Part shown: piece after piece, positions 1 to 10,700 of the stretch
How the letters are laid out: every line of letters begins with the position of its first letter
Numbering within the stretch: position 1 is the first letter of the stretch
Assembly (NCBI GenBank): GCA_042691655.1
Contig: CP170506.1
Coordinates: forward strand, 930,001-994,000
Direction of reading: 5' to 3'
DNA length: 64,000 bases
From: UBA695 sp042691655
Lineage (GTDB): Bacteria; Verrucomicrobiota; Verrucomicrobiia; Chthoniobacterales; Chthoniobacteraceae
Program-made: the position numbers and the translations under genes
The notes under the pieces: generated by a model
Told to the model about the DNA's origin: nothing
Databases searched by the model: none
The model's input: the letters and a program-made list of their open reading frames with translations, nothing else

Positions 1-949
1 AACCCAGCGTGCGAAAGCGATCGGACGCAACGGTTCGTGGGCTGGTATCCCAACCCATGGTTACGTTGGGTAAATAGGGCAGGTCTATCCGCTTTTCAAT
101 ATTCTTCCAATATTTGAAATAGTCCCTTTGAGCTTTTGAATACGGACTGGCTGGAAATTCGCACAGCTCAACATGGTGAGTCCATACGTAGGTGGAGAAA
201 CTGTCGATTCCCAGGCTGGGGAGGAGGTTTTCAGGGTTTGGTAGCACTACCTCGCCAGGAAGAATCGTGTATTCCCACAAAACGGCGTTCAAATGAATTC
301 CAGGAAATCCGGCTTTTTGTGCCGCGGTTCGGAATTCGGCAATCGCTTGACGGGCTTCCTCCACGCCGCCAAGCCCCGAAATAAAGCGGGATAAATCATA
401 GATTGAAAAGTAGGGGCTGCCTTCGATCCTCCAATAATTTGGCTGGGAAAAATAATTCTCGATGCAGCGTTGTGTGAGTTCCCTAAATGCTTTGAGGGAA
501 ACTTCACCGTGGTAGAGAACACGCGCATCGGCTTGGGGATCTTGACTGGCCTTAGCTGGATGAATGTCGATCCATGTATGATTGGCCCACATCAGTGCAA
601 ACTGAAGGCGATCCCGATTGGGCGCTTTTAAAAATCCTTGATCCAATGCTCGTTCCAAAAACGGGCCATCTTCATAAGAATACCAGTCGAAGATAAATGT
701 GTCGATGCCATGGTCTGCTGCGCAATCGATCTTTTGGGCCATGACTGAAGGCTTCGATTCATCTTGGTAGCCCCAAAGAGGTTTTAGCGGTTGTCGGTGG
801 CCCGGGAAGCGGGGTTCTGCGCGGCGAACTAAATCCCATTCCGTCCAGCCCTTGCCGTGAATGACCTCATTCCTGGGATCTGCATGGTAGTTTGGAAAAT
901 AGTAGGCGGCGATTGAGGGCTGTGTGCTCACAGCAAAATACTGCGCCAT
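1..949 (-). CDS. GH99/WbsX-like glycoside hydrolase-type protein, partial (C-terminus beyond window)
   Basis: Reverse-strand reading frame of 316 codons open to the window edge. The ATG at 949 follows an in-frame TGA seven codons upstream, so the start is well fixed. The protein opens MAQYFAVSTQPSIAAYYFPN and continues with GKGWTEWD, HGIDTFIFDWYSYEDG, LMWANHTW and FSIYDLSRFI. This pattern is typical of the WbsX/GH99-like TIM-barrel proteins found in polysaccharide loci of Bacteroidetes and Verrucomicrobia. No signal peptide is seen, so it is probably cytoplasmic. It lies 67 bp downstream of an AraC regulator on the same strand and probably shares its transcript. The substrate cannot be told; a mannose- or rhamnose-containing glycan is only a guess. 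Confidence 0.75.
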   Translation of the reverse strand, partial: MAQYFAVSTQPSIAAYYFPNYHADPRNEVIHGKGWTEWDLVRRAEPRFPGHRQPLKPLWGYQDESKPSVMAQKIDCAADHGIDTFIFDWYSYEDGPFLERALDQGFLKAPNRDRLQFALMWANHTWIDIHPAKASQDPQADARVLYHGEVSLKAFRELTQRCIENYFSQPNYWRIEGSPYFSIYDLSRFISGLGGVEEARQAIAEFRTAAQKAGFPGIHLNAVLWEYTILPGEVVLPNPENLLPSLGIDSFSTYVWTHHVELCEFPASPYSKAQRDYFKYWKNIEKRIDLPYLPNVTMGWDTSPRTVASDRFRTLG

Positions 950-1016
950 TCTTCGTGCGGTTCGCCTTCACGATGTCGCCAAACCCCAGCATGTTCTTGC
1001 CAATCAAAGAACGCGG

Positions 1017-1886
1017 TTAGTTTGCCCAGCGCCCCCGATAGTCAGTTGGGTTTTCACCGATAACTTTTCGAAACTCTCTGGCGAAGTAGTTGCTATCGGA
1101 AAATCCCGCGTCAAAGGCAATTTGGGTTATGGGATGGGTGGTATTTCGGAGCAATGTACAGGCATATTGAATCCGACAGTTAATAACATAAGTAAGCGGA
1201 GGATAGCCAGTTGCCTGCTTGAAGAGGCGGTAGAAAGTCCGCTGCGACATTCCTGCGTTTTTCGCAAGCACATCGAAATCGATAGTTTGCTGAAAATTTT
1301 TGTTTAAAAAGGCTATCACTCCGTTCATGCGTTCCGGGGCTTCGTCGTGGGTTCGCAAGTGTCCGTCATAAGCGCGGGAAAGAAGCAGCACCAAATGGCG
1401 AAAGTGGACATCGACAAGCATTTGCCAGCATGGAAACTTCTCCCGTATACATTTGTCGATTTCTTGAACCAATGCGATGCTGTTCCGAAAGCTAATTTTA
1501 TCAAGATGCAGGTGCCCGTTCATTGCTCCGGTGTGGTCGTGGGCCTGCGTAGAATGGAACATCGCCTGATATCCGTGCAATTGATGGGTTTGCCACTGCT
1601 TGACCTTCAATTTTTGGAAGTCGAACTGCACGTTGGCTGTTTGCAGATTTTCGATTTCCGAATAGCTGTGGCGTTCCTTGTTGTTTATGACAAACGCGTC
1701 TCCTATTCGGATGGGATAGACATTGTCGCCAATATGGTGGATGGCGGAACCTTCGGTCACAAAGACGATGCTCCAGAGCGGATGGGGGGGCTGGACCGTA
1801 TCGGGTTGGCCATGCATCCAGATGACGCGAGCGGGATATTCGCCTACTAAAAATAGAACGGAATCGCCTGGGAGGGTGCATCTCAT
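1017..1886 (-). CDS. AraC-family transcriptional regulator
   Basis: 289 aa. Residues ~15-130 look like a cupin-type AraC sensor domain (HPLWSIVFVTEGSAIHHIGD, then IRIGDAFVINNKERHSYSE). The last ~100 residues form a double helix-turn-helix DNA-binding domain, with FDVLAKNAGMSQRTFYRLFK as the first HTH and ITQIAFDAGFSDSNYFAREF as the second, ending in the usual P-x-x-Y-R. It is divergent from the secreted-protein/GH operon that begins at 2002, separated by 115 bp, and lies upstream of the GH99-like gene on its own strand. It is the obvious candidate regulator of locus 1, probably responding to a sugar. The effector is unknown. Confidence 0.9.
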   Translation of the reverse strand: MRCTLPGDSVLFLVGEYPARVIWMHGQPDTVQPPHPLWSIVFVTEGSAIHHIGDNVYPIRIGDAFVINNKERHSYSEIENLQTANVQFDFQKLKVKQWQTHQLHGYQAMFHSTQAHDHTGAMNGHLHLDKISFRNSIALVQEIDKCIREKFPCWQMLVDVHFRHLVLLLSRAYDGHLRTHDEAPERMNGVIAFLNKNFQQTIDFDVLAKNAGMSQRTFYRLFKQATGYPPLTYVINCRIQYACTLLRNTTHPITQIAFDAGFSDSNYFAREFRKVIGENPTDYRGRWAN

Positions 1887-2001
1887 GCTCGTAGTTTGAC
1901 ATTTTATTCTAGAATGGCAAGTTTATGCTATGTTCTGGCGGGTTTGATAAGGTCTATTTGCGAGTTTTAAAGTATTTTTTAACCATAACGCGACCATCGC
2001 C

Positions 2002-2712
2002 ATGAAGAAAAAAATGTTACCCTCCATCCACATGCCAATCCTATGTTTTGGCGTTTTTGTGCTATGTGCCTCAACACTCAGGGCTGATAATGCTTCAAGT
2101 GGATTCTCTGACCGGTTTGACCTCAATGTGAATGATCGGAAAGCGGGCATGTCACTGGATGGGCTGGCTGTGGAAAATGGAAGCGGAAAATGGACGGTTC
2201 ATCAGGGAACCGCCGTTATTACCGAAAAGGGGACTGTCTCCGTGCAGAAATGGTGGGATCATTCGCAGGCGTCGGTACCCGCTTCGATGTCTGCAAGCGA
2301 TGCGATATTAAGCGCCGACATTCGCCCTTTCACCTGTGATTGGATTGCTGTAGCATTCTTGGCGAAAGCCGGTTCGCTGGACTGGTTTTCAGACGACAAC
2401 CAGCTTTGGGTCTATTTAAAATCAAATGGATTCGTGCAGCTCTGGCAGGGGAAAAAGGCTATGGTGACCGTATATGGTCCTCCAGCATTTGATCCCTCCG
2501 TTTATCATGCTTTAAGTATGGTTTTTAATGCGGTATCTAATTCTGTGGCTGTGAGCTTGGATGGAGTGGAGATTATCAAACCTCTCGATTTGGGGGGATT
2601 TCACCCCCGAGTCGAAGCGGCGGGATTCCGCATTAACCGGAATCCGAATGGGCAGCAGGCGGGGGCGCCTCAGATTGATAATTTCAAATGTGAATTTACG
2701 CAAAATAAGTAA
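2002..2712 (+). CDS. Secreted small protein, probable beta-sandwich (LamG/ConA-like)
   Basis: 236 aa with a clear signal peptide (MKKKMLPSIH, then hydrophobic ILCFGVFVLCASTLRA, cleavage near residue 29). The mature part is rich in short beta-strand segments: FSDRFDLNVND, WTVHQGTAVITEKG, ILSADIRPF, LWVYLKSNGFVQLWQGKK, NSVAVSLDGVEI, AGFRINRN. This resembles concanavalin-like lectin/glucanase folds found beside glycoside hydrolases. No catalytic motif is recognised. It is the first gene of the plus-strand run of locus 1 and is followed after 8 bp by a large secreted hydrolase. The same small-secreted plus large-GH pairing recurs at 44.1-47.3 kb. It may bind substrate; the function is not established. 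Confidence 0.7.
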   Translation: MKKKMLPSIHMPILCFGVFVLCASTLRADNASSGFSDRFDLNVNDRKAGMSLDGLAVENGSGKWTVHQGTAVITEKGTVSVQKWWDHSQASVPASMSASDAILSADIRPFTCDWIAVAFLAKAGSLDWFSDDNQLWVYLKSNGFVQLWQGKKAMVTVYGPPAFDPSVYHALSMVFNAVSNSVAVSLDGVEIIKPLDLGGFHPRVEAAGFRINRNPNGQQAGAPQIDNFKCEFTQNK

Positions 2713-2720
2713 CCGCCAAC

Positions 2721-5315
2721 ATGCTCCCCATGCACATGATAAAGCGAATTTCGCTGATCCTTTCTCTTTTCCTATTTCAGCACGTGCTTCCTGCTGAGAC
2801 TGCGATTGGTTTGGTTCCGGCCGACGCCACACAGTTTTACTTTGCGCCCCGAGTTGATCACACGCTGATATTCAAAACCTTGGACAATGATCTCAAGGAA
2901 TCTGAATACGTCATCAAAGATTATACTTCGGTTCAGGTTACCAAAGGAGTGGCGCAAACCGTCGAGCCTGGACAGCTCAAAGCAACTCTTAATCTACCCC
3001 CGGGGTATTATGATCTTGAATTCCCTTCGTTGAGACGGGTATTTGGCCTCGTCGTCATCCCTGCGTTTGCAAAGGAACATGACGACATGTTTGGGATGGA
3101 CGTATCCATGTCCGTGCTTGCGGTTCCGAGGGACAATGAAGAGCGGATGCGGAGGGCTCGGATTTTGAAATGGGTCGGGGTTTCAGTTGCCAGGGAGCGG
3201 TTGAGTTGGAAAGCAATGAATCCAGCCGAGGACAAATGGGTTTGGCCGCCCCAATATCAGTTGGCGCGCGAAGCCTATCGCGACAATGGGATCAGGATTC
3301 TTGATGTCTTTCATGATGCGCCCGGTTGGCTGGATGGGTTGACGCAGCGTTATCCACGAAATTTGGGAATGACGTTTGTCACGTGGAAGCAGTTCTTCCC
3401 TCAACTCACTGCGGAATGGGCTGGATTAGAATTGTGGAATGAGCCTGACATTGGCTTCGGCGGCAACATGCCCTCGGATCAATATATGCCTTTGATTAAA
3501 GCCCTTTCCCAAGCCGCGATTCAATCTGGCGCGACAGTCCCATTGGTGGGGGGCGTATTTACCGACAGAGCGCCGGAGGCATTTTTGAATGATTGCGCTA
3601 AAAATGAACTTCTCCAGAACATCGAAGTCATTAGCTTCCATTCCTACCGCGAGGCCACCGGTATTGAGGGATTGGTAGCGCAGTACCGTACTTTGCTTGA
3701 CAAATACAAGGCGGGCGATTTGCCAATTTGGATCACCGAGTCTGGCAAATCCTGGAATTCCAGCTATTCCCGTCCGCCCCTTCAGGATGATGCCTCAAGC
3801 GCGATTTGCATTACGATGAAAGCGGTGGAAAGCCGCGCCTGCGGCATCGCACGCTATTTTCCATTTGTTTTTTGCAGTTACAAAGAAGGCGCTCAGAACT
3901 TCGGGTTGGTTGATGACTATTTTAGCCCACTTCGGTCGATGGCTGCCTACTCGCAGGCGATCAAGGTTCTTTCGGGTAAAACCTATAGGGGTGACATTAA
4001 GGTGGCGGACAAACGGGTATCGCGCGTCCGGGTTTTTGGGGATGGAGTGGAAACGGTCGCCGTTTTTTATACGGGCAATAACGAGACACCAACGGATCTG
4101 AACCTCGACTTCAAGGTGGTACGCGCTGAAGGTATCGACGGAAGGGACTTGCTTCTCTCTTCACCGTCAAAGCTCCCCATTGGAGATGGGCTTGTCTATG
4201 CCTGGGTCGATCCGATGGTATTAGGGGAGCGGATTGACGATAGTGGAAAAACCATGAAGTTGTTTAAAGCCGCCAAGCAAATTGTTCGCAAAGGTGTGCC
4301 GGTTAAGGAGGTCATTTTGCAGAGCAATGTAGAGCTTTCGCAGTTTGATCAGGTTGCAAGCACTGGATACTATCTCAATGCCGACACCTCCCACTCCGTG
4401 TCGTTGGGGGTGAAGGTGATCAATCTGAGCAATAAGGAAAGCAAGACCACCGTACGATTGTCTCTGCCGGGAGGAGGGCAATTGGCGGAGGGAAATGCAG
4501 CTCCGCAAGTGGTAATTCCCCCTGGCGGAAGCCAGACGGTGTCATGGAAGGTCGATCTCTCCCAGTCATTGAAGTCCAATGGTACCACTCCTATTAGGGT
4601 AGAGGCCGAAGATGTGAATGGAGGTAAGATCGACACGTTGATGATGTCATACGGCCTTGCTCCAAAGAAGCCTAAGGTGAATATAGGTAGACTAGCCAAT
4701 GTCATGTCTCCAACGGGCTCTATTGCTTTGGACCGATGGAAAAACATCGTTCCGATTGTGGCAAGTCACTTGGTGCAATTTGATCAACCTGAAGGAGATG
4801 CCAAGCCAAATGATTTGGCCCTGAAAGCGAAGTTTTCTTGGGACGAAAACGGGTTATCCTTTCTATTTGATGTAACGGACGATGTCCATTACCCCATTGA
4901 TGGCGACCTGGCATGGAGAGGAGACTGCATTCAGTTGGCAATCCATCCAACGAAAGCGAATGAAACCAAGGGTGTCGGATACGCAGCGAATGATAAAGAA
5001 TTTACTCTATATGTTAAGGGTGCAACCGCACATATTGTACAATCTTACCCAGCGCTTGCGGGAAAGGCATTGTCCCAAAAGACGTTTCTAAGGGCTGAAC
5101 GCCGCGACTCCGAATGTAAAACGATCTATGAAGGGCGGTTGGCCTGGGAAGACCTCCAGATAGCATCGCCGCAGATTGATACCCAGTTTGCCTTCAGTTT
5201 TTTGGCAAATGACAACGACGGCAAGGGGCGCAAGAGCTGGATTGAGTGGACCCCAGGGATCGGTGGTAGCAAAGATCCTCAATTGTTTGGTGAAGCAACC
5301 CTGGTTGCATGGTAG
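2721..5315 (+). CDS. Secreted clan GH-A (GH39-like) glycoside hydrolase with C-terminal CBM9-like domain
   Basis: 864 aa. The N-terminus MLPMHMIKRISLILSLFLFQ is a signal peptide; the third Met (2736) is an alternative start. Residues ~125-430 form a TIM barrel with the GH-A retaining pair: acid/base Glu241 in LELWNEPDIG and nucleophile Glu340 in PIWITESGKSW. FHSYRE lies between them. A beta-rich linker follows (about 440-640), then a CBM9-like carbohydrate-binding domain at ~660-864 (LKAKFSWDENGLSFLFDVTD, WRGDCIQLAIHP, IEWTPGIGG). The protein is therefore exported and carbohydrate-anchored. GH39-like is the best guess, but other GH-A families are possible. It lies between the small secreted protein and cassette 1 on the same strand, and the 91-bp gap to the cassette could hold a promoter. 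Confidence 0.8.
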   Translation: MLPMHMIKRISLILSLFLFQHVLPAETAIGLVPADATQFYFAPRVDHTLIFKTLDNDLKESEYVIKDYTSVQVTKGVAQTVEPGQLKATLNLPPGYYDLEFPSLRRVFGLVVIPAFAKEHDDMFGMDVSMSVLAVPRDNEERMRRARILKWVGVSVARERLSWKAMNPAEDKWVWPPQYQLAREAYRDNGIRILDVFHDAPGWLDGLTQRYPRNLGMTFVTWKQFFPQLTAEWAGLELWNEPDIGFGGNMPSDQYMPLIKALSQAAIQSGATVPLVGGVFTDRAPEAFLNDCAKNELLQNIEVISFHSYREATGIEGLVAQYRTLLDKYKAGDLPIWITESGKSWNSSYSRPPLQDDASSAICITMKAVESRACGIARYFPFVFCSYKEGAQNFGLVDDYFSPLRSMAAYSQAIKVLSGKTYRGDIKVADKRVSRVRVFGDGVETVAVFYTGNNETPTDLNLDFKVVRAEGIDGRDLLLSSPSKLPIGDGLVYAWVDPMVLGERIDDSGKTMKLFKAAKQIVRKGVPVKEVILQSNVELSQFDQVASTGYYLNADTSHSVSLGVKVINLSNKESKTTVRLSLPGGGQLAEGNAAPQVVIPPGGSQTVSWKVDLSQSLKSNGTTPIRVEAEDVNGGKIDTLMMSYGLAPKKPKVNIGRLANVMSPTGSIALDRWKNIVPIVASHLVQFDQPEGDAKPNDLALKAKFSWDENGLSFLFDVTDDVHYPIDGDLAWRGDCIQLAIHPTKANETKGVGYAANDKEFTLYVKGATAHIVQSYPALAGKALSQKTFLRAERRDSECKTIYEGRLAWEDLQIASPQIDTQFAFSFLANDNDGKGRKSWIEWTPGIGGSKDPQLFGEATLVAW

Positions 5316-5406
5316 AATTACAACGGAATCCATTTTTTAGCATAGTTGACTTAATCCTCATTAACTTCACTGCCCGCGGTCATTTAAAGAGATACAGCGC
5401 ACCCCC

Positions 5407-6138
5407 ATGCGAAATAGACACAATAAGGCGTTTACCTTGCTGGAATTACTGGTCGTGATGGCCGTGTTCAGCCTATTGGCGGTAGTGGTAATGCCTGCCG
5501 TTAGTTCTATTGGCGGCGGCCAATCCCTGACCAACGCGGCATCGGACATCTCCAGCACTCTGGAGCAGGCCCGAGCCTATGCTATGGCAAATAACACCTA
5601 TGTTTATGTCGGTTTTTATGAGGCAGATGCCTCGCAGCCGGTCGGTGTTCGCCCCCAAAAGAGCGGGATAGGACGTCTCTATGTCGCAGTGGTGACATCC
5701 AAAGACGGAACCAGCGGTTATAGCGATGGGACGTGGTCCACGGCAACGGTCAATCCCAACCTTGTGAACCTCGGAAAGCTCCAGCACTTTGACGGCGTGC
5801 ATCTTGTCGACAAATCCATCGTCAATACATTAACCCATATGGATTTGAATACCGCCAATAACCTGGATCTGTCAACCGACTCCGCAACGCCGTTCAGCGC
5901 TCCCATCGGTGCTTCGGTGGCAACGTGCACGTTTTCCAAGGTCATTCAGTTCAGTTCGTCGGGTGCCGTGAATCGAATTACCGATCTGACCGCTAATCCC
6001 GCGATTCCATCTTATATCCAATGGGGCATTGTGCCTGCGTACGGCAACCATATCAGCTCTAGCGTGGCAAATTGCGCGGGGATTCAAATGGACGGTCTCA
6101 CGGGTTCTGTTCGCATTTTTCGCCCCGGACAGCCATGA
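5407..6138 (+). CDS. Verru_Chthon cassette protein D (pseudopilin), cassette 1
   Basis: 243 aa. It has a type IV prepilin N-terminus: a short basic leader, then AFTLLELLVVMAVFSLLAVV, with Ala instead of Gly at -1 and Glu at +5. The sequence then reads TLEQARAYAMANNTYVYVGF, a GspH-like segment shared almost word for word with the D protein of cassette 2 (TLEQARSYAMANKTYVYVGF). The C-terminus ends in IQMDGLTGSVRIFRPGQ, again matching cassette 2 (IQINGITGTVQIARVE). It is first of four tightly packed genes, and its TGA overlaps the ATG of B. It is expected in the inner membrane and, after processing, in a pseudopilus. The name comes from four-gene cassettes known in Verrucomicrobium and Chthoniobacter; their function is unproven. 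Confidence 0.85.
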   Translation: MRNRHNKAFTLLELLVVMAVFSLLAVVVMPAVSSIGGGQSLTNAASDISSTLEQARAYAMANNTYVYVGFYEADASQPVGVRPQKSGIGRLYVAVVTSKDGTSGYSDGTWSTATVNPNLVNLGKLQHFDGVHLVDKSIVNTLTHMDLNTANNLDLSTDSATPFSAPIGASVATCTFSKVIQFSSSGAVNRITDLTANPAIPSYIQWGIVPAYGNHISSSVANCAGIQMDGLTGSVRIFRPGQP

Positions 6139-6638
6139 AGACCAATCAAAACAGGCTCTTTATCCATCGGCCTTTGGCCGCCTTTTCCCTGGTGGAAGTT
6201 GTCCTTGCGCTCGGGATTTGCAGTTTTTGTCTGATCAGCGTTCTTGGTCTCTTACCCGTTGGCATCAATACGAATCGCGACTCCATTGAGCAGACGGCGG
6301 CGGTTGGAATTGCACGGGCTGTGGGGGCTGACTTCTGGGGGGTGTCTGCTACCGCCACCGCAACGTCGCTTTACGGCATCCTTCTTCCCACAAGCACCGC
6401 GGCCACCACCACCCCGGCCCAGACCCTATTCTTTGCAGAGAATGGAAACACAACAGATTCCGTATCGGCCGCGCGCTACCGAGTGGATGTTGCTTATGGA
6501 GCGAGGAGTAATGCTAGCCAACCAGCCGCCGTCCGAATCCTAGTCAGTTGGCCCGCCACGGCCAATCCAGCCAAAGGCCAGTGGCCCACGAATCAAGCCG
6601 GGAGCTATCAAGTAGTCACCGTGCTAAATATCCTCTGA
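6135..6638 (+). CDS. Verru_Chthon cassette protein B (pseudopilin), cassette 1
   Basis: 167 aa. The start was chosen at the ATG at 6135, which overlaps the TGA of D by four bases (ATGA), rather than an in-frame ATG 63 bp upstream. The prepilin-like signal is AAFSLVEVVLALGICSFCLI, followed by VLGLLPVGINTNRDSIEQT. The B protein of cassette 2 has the same layout (AAFSLVEVAIALGICGVCLV, then IIGLLPTCLSASRNSIEET). Near the C-terminus both carry a similar stretch: VRILVSWPATANPAKGQWPT here and VQILVTWPAQSQPHTGTWPT in cassette 2. It is a probable minor pseudopilin of GspI/PilV type, cotranscribed with D, C and A. Confidence 0.85.
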   Translation: MKTNQNRLFIHRPLAAFSLVEVVLALGICSFCLISVLGLLPVGINTNRDSIEQTAAVGIARAVGADFWGVSATATATSLYGILLPTSTAATTTPAQTLFFAENGNTTDSVSAARYRVDVAYGARSNASQPAAVRILVSWPATANPAKGQWPTNQAGSYQVVTVLNIL

Positions 6639-6639
6639 C

Positions 6640-7722
6640 ATGGCGCACTCCCTTTCCCCATCTCGCGAAACCGCGTTTACGCTCCTGGAACTGCTGGCGT
6701 CCATGGCTGTCCTCATATTTTTGGTGCTTTTTGTGGTGCAGCTAATGACAAATGTTTCCTCGGTAACAAATACTTCTCGAGACCGGCTGGATTCTGATGA
6801 CCATGCACGAATGATGATGGATCGCCTCGGGCTGGATATTGCGCAGATGGTCCAGCGCGGCGATGTCGATTATTTCTTCGAAAAGCCGACATCCGGCAAT
6901 GATCGAATGTTCTTCTATGCCGAAACGGCGGGGTATTCCACATCGGGAACCTCCAATCGAAGCGATCTGTCGCTGATCGGCTACCGCGTCAACGCGAATA
7001 CAGGCAGTGATCGCTATAATAAGTTGGAACGATACGCAGGCGCAAGGCAATGGGACGGAGACGGCACGGCTGGTATGGCCTTTTTAACCTATACCGGAAG
7101 CACAGGCAGTTGCGCTCCGCTTTCCTCCACCGTCCTTTCGGCCAATTCTGTGATCTCTTCGACTTCCACGGATACCAGCTACCATGTGCTGGGCGCTAAC
7201 ATTTTTCGCATTGAATTCTGCTATCAACTCACGGATGGAACCTACTCCACGGAACCGATTCTTTACACTCCGCCGTCTACTTGGAGCAACGGCACTTTCT
7301 ACTATGCCACGACAAACCCACCCTCATCTTCCAACGGCGCGCCGACGTATTCAGTAGGTTCGCGCTGGTATGATACTAATGCGAACCGGGGTTACATTTG
7401 TCAAAGCACCACCTCCGACACTTCGAGCCTGGCGGTATGGCGATCCATTGGATGGGAGGATGTTTCCGCCGTCGTCGTTACGATTGCGACCCTTGATACA
7501 ACCAACCGCACGCGCATAAGCAGCATGGGCAAAGATCTCGGTAACGCGGTGCTGGCTCTGCCCAAAGTTCAGAAAACTGATTTGCAAGGGACTGCGCCAA
7601 CGCTGCCGGCACAACAGTGGCTCAAAAAAATCGAGGATGGCGAGCTTGCCACGGTGATGCCACAAAAGGCCGCCTCCGCAGTGCGGGTTTACCAGCGTTA
7701 CTTTTATCTTCATTCGCAATGA
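6640..7722 (+). CDS. Verru_Chthon cassette protein C (pseudopilin), cassette 1
   Basis: 360 aa, exactly the length of its cassette 2 counterpart. The prepilin N-terminus is TAFTLLELLASMAVLIFLVL, followed by a segment with RLDSDDHARMMMDRLGLDIA (GspJ/PilW-like). Conserved between the two cassettes are NGAPTYSVGSRW and the stretch around SIGWEDVSAVVVTIATLD. The C-terminus (AVRVYQRYFYLHSQ) also matches (AIRVYQRFYYLNSS). It begins one base after the B stop codon and ends with a TGA that overlaps the ATG of A, so translation is probably coupled. It should be membrane-anchored before processing and exposed to the periplasm. The exact role is unknown. Confidence 0.85.
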   Translation: MAHSLSPSRETAFTLLELLASMAVLIFLVLFVVQLMTNVSSVTNTSRDRLDSDDHARMMMDRLGLDIAQMVQRGDVDYFFEKPTSGNDRMFFYAETAGYSTSGTSNRSDLSLIGYRVNANTGSDRYNKLERYAGARQWDGDGTAGMAFLTYTGSTGSCAPLSSTVLSANSVISSTSTDTSYHVLGANIFRIEFCYQLTDGTYSTEPILYTPPSTWSNGTFYYATTNPPSSSNGAPTYSVGSRWYDTNANRGYICQSTTSDTSSLAVWRSIGWEDVSAVVVTIATLDTTNRTRISSMGKDLGNAVLALPKVQKTDLQGTAPTLPAQQWLKKIEDGELATVMPQKAASAVRVYQRYFYLHSQ

Positions 7723-10700
7723 AACGGAAAACAAGCTGTCTTTTGATGCGGTGCCATTGCCCGGTGCCTTGTCAAGCTTCGGAAGACCGGAGCCAAAGCG
7801 GAGTCGCGCTCGTCATCGTGCTGGCTATCGTGGTGCTGATGGTCGGCGTTGTGATGGCGTTTTTCTCCCAAAGTCTGCTACAACGGCAGATCTCCAAGAG
7901 CAGCGCCAGCCAGACCTCGGTGGAGATATTTGCTCATGGCGCGTTAAATACCATCATTAGCGATCTGCAACAGGAGATCATTGCCGGATCAACGGTGTCG
8001 TCCACCAACAACGTTAGCCTATACATACCCACGGCGGCGGCCAATGTGGTGCCCACCCTTGCGGGAGTCACAGGAGGCACCGGCACGGAGAACCTCCTAA
8101 AGCGTAGCGCCTACAATGTCCCAGTTTTCGCCGGTGGCTCATCACGCGCGGCCCAGAGTTCCACCACCGATGTTTCTGCCAATGGACGCTATGTCACCCG
8201 GGCACGCTGGAATAAGCCACTTTTGATGGCAAAGGCCAGTTCGGATTCCGCTACCGATCTCAAGCCAGTCAGCATCTTCAGTGCTCCAGACTGGATTTTG
8301 GTTAATTGCGGCGGCGGCAATCCTACCACATGGAACACCAATATGATCTGGTCGGGCTCCGCCGCCAACACCAACGTGGTGGTTGGACGCTATGCCTATA
8401 CTATTTACAATGAAGGCGGCTTGCTCGACGCCAACGTGGCGGGGTATCCCGCCGACGCGGCAACATCAACCGGCACCACCTACAGTTACAAGAGCGCAAT
8501 GGCCTTTGCCGATCTGACTCAGATCAGACTGACCCAGCAACAGGTCAACGCATTGGTAGGATGGCGCAACCAAGCCAGCCTCCAGGTTTCCGGTACCTTG
8601 CCAAATTATGCGCTGGATACTTCCGCCAATGGCCAGACGAACTACTACAACTTCGTCACGTCGAACGGCAACGGATTTCTCACCACGTCCAACACCACCA
8701 CCAACACCGCCAGCGGAGCAACCGACCACCAGTTCGTTAGTCGCCAAAACCTGATGAACTTCCTGCTCAACGGAGTGGCGCAAAGCACCGCCGAAAAAGC
8801 CACCCTGCAAAATGCTCTTCAATACCTAGGGACTTTTTCGCGCGAGGTCGACGCTCCGTCTTATACGCCAAGCGCGACTCGTCCTAAAGTTGATTCTGTT
8901 ACTGATGACCAGTTTAATCCGAGCCTGATTGACACGAGGGTATCTGGCACATTCACACGGGATAGCGATGGAAAAACCGCGACGATTGGTGAACCGCTTC
9001 TTAAACACCGGTTTCCGCTAAGTCGGCTGGCTTGGATCGGTTATAATGGCCCGAATGGGGCAACCGCCGCCCAAATCTATAATGCTTTTGGCCTCACTTG
9101 GTATGATGGCGTTTGGGTTTACAATCACGGCAATTCCGCCCAAATCCTGAAACTTTCCGAAGTCGCATCTGCAAAGCGAGAACCTGATTTCTTTGAGTTG
9201 CTCCAAGCCGGAATTGTTATTGGATCGTTGGGAAAAACAATGCCATCCGGTTATGTAACGGCGGATGCCGTAAATGAGGATGCAAATACTTATTATCAGA
9301 TTGTGCAAATTGCTGCCAATTTAATCGATCAATACGATGCCGATTCTTATCCAACCCGGTTTTCTTTTGGGGGCAAGGAAATCGACGGGATTGAGAATTT
9401 GCCTTATCTGTCCCGAGTTTGGGAAGTGCCATTTCGGATAGGGAATAATGTTGGAATATGGTATCAGCCAGAAGTCTGGAACCCCCATGCAAATGTCGCA
9501 AGCTCCGGCGGGGAGCCTTCACAATTTCGCTATGTGGTGGATGGAATGGCCACAGCCGTACTGACCAAGAGCGGAACATCTTCTGCGGGGGCAACAACAA
9601 CGTTTAGCAGTACTAGTTCAGACGCCGGAATCCATTTTTTGAATACGTCTGTATTTTCACAACCTCAAATTCTCTCTTCGTCTATTGGTGCGACGGCTAG
9701 CGGGAGTAATAGTGTGAGTTCGGGGGGCACCTCCTTCCTTGGTGTTTTTGCCGGAAGCGTCTCAAACGCGGCCCGTGATATGACAGGGGCGTATATCAGT
9801 ATCAATTCAAGTACACCGGTTTCACATCGATTGCAGTATTACAATGGTTCAAATTGGGTGACCTATTGTGAGTTCCGATATGTGAAAGGAGGGATAACCA
9901 CCACTACCAGTGATGCTTTCGACGCCTATTGGCCCCGCGTTTTTCCCGTGCGATCCGATCCCCGCACAGATCGTTTTGGGGTCCTTGGGGGCTATACTAC
10001 TTCCCATACGTATTACGCCACAAATCAAACCCTGCGTCCAGGGACCGATAATGGTTATTCGCAAAATTCCGGGATTCGTGTTCCTTCACCAACGGGTTGG
10101 GTTTATGCGACGGGGCCATCCGCTTATATGGGAACGCTGAGTGATAACAAGATTACATCGGTGACGCGATATGCTGATTCCGATGGGGTGGTACGTGGGG
10201 CGATGGGTGTCTATAACGATGGAACAACACTAGATGGTCTACCATTGGCGACGGGGAGTCTTGACAGTCGCCCTCTTGTTTTGAATCGTCCATTCCGTTC
10301 TGTTGCCGAGATGGGATATGCTTCCCGCGGTATGCCGTGGAAGGATCTGGATTTTTTTACAGACCAGAGCGGCGATGCCGCGCTACTCGATCTGTTTTGT
10401 TTACATGAGCCGACTTCGTCCGGTGTTGTCGCGGGACGCGTTAATTTGAATACCAAGCAGATACCGGTGTTAAAGGCGGTCCTTTCCGGGGCAATCCGGG
10501 CGGAAAGCGTGCCGACGGTGATCAGCGCAGACACTGCCGATACGTTTGCTTCCAGCTTGGTTTCCCTGACTTCGAACATACCTCTTATTAATCTAAGCGA
10601 TCTTGTTGTGAAATGGATTGGCGTTACAAGCGTGGTTCCGGCAGCTACTTCGGATGATATCATAAAATGGCGGCGTGAAGCGCCTATCCGGGCTCTGGCT

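Noticed and set aside
7617..7719. Longer N-terminus for cassette 1 protein A
   Set aside because: It would lie completely inside the C gene; the ATG that overlaps the C stop codon gives the usual leader and anchor.
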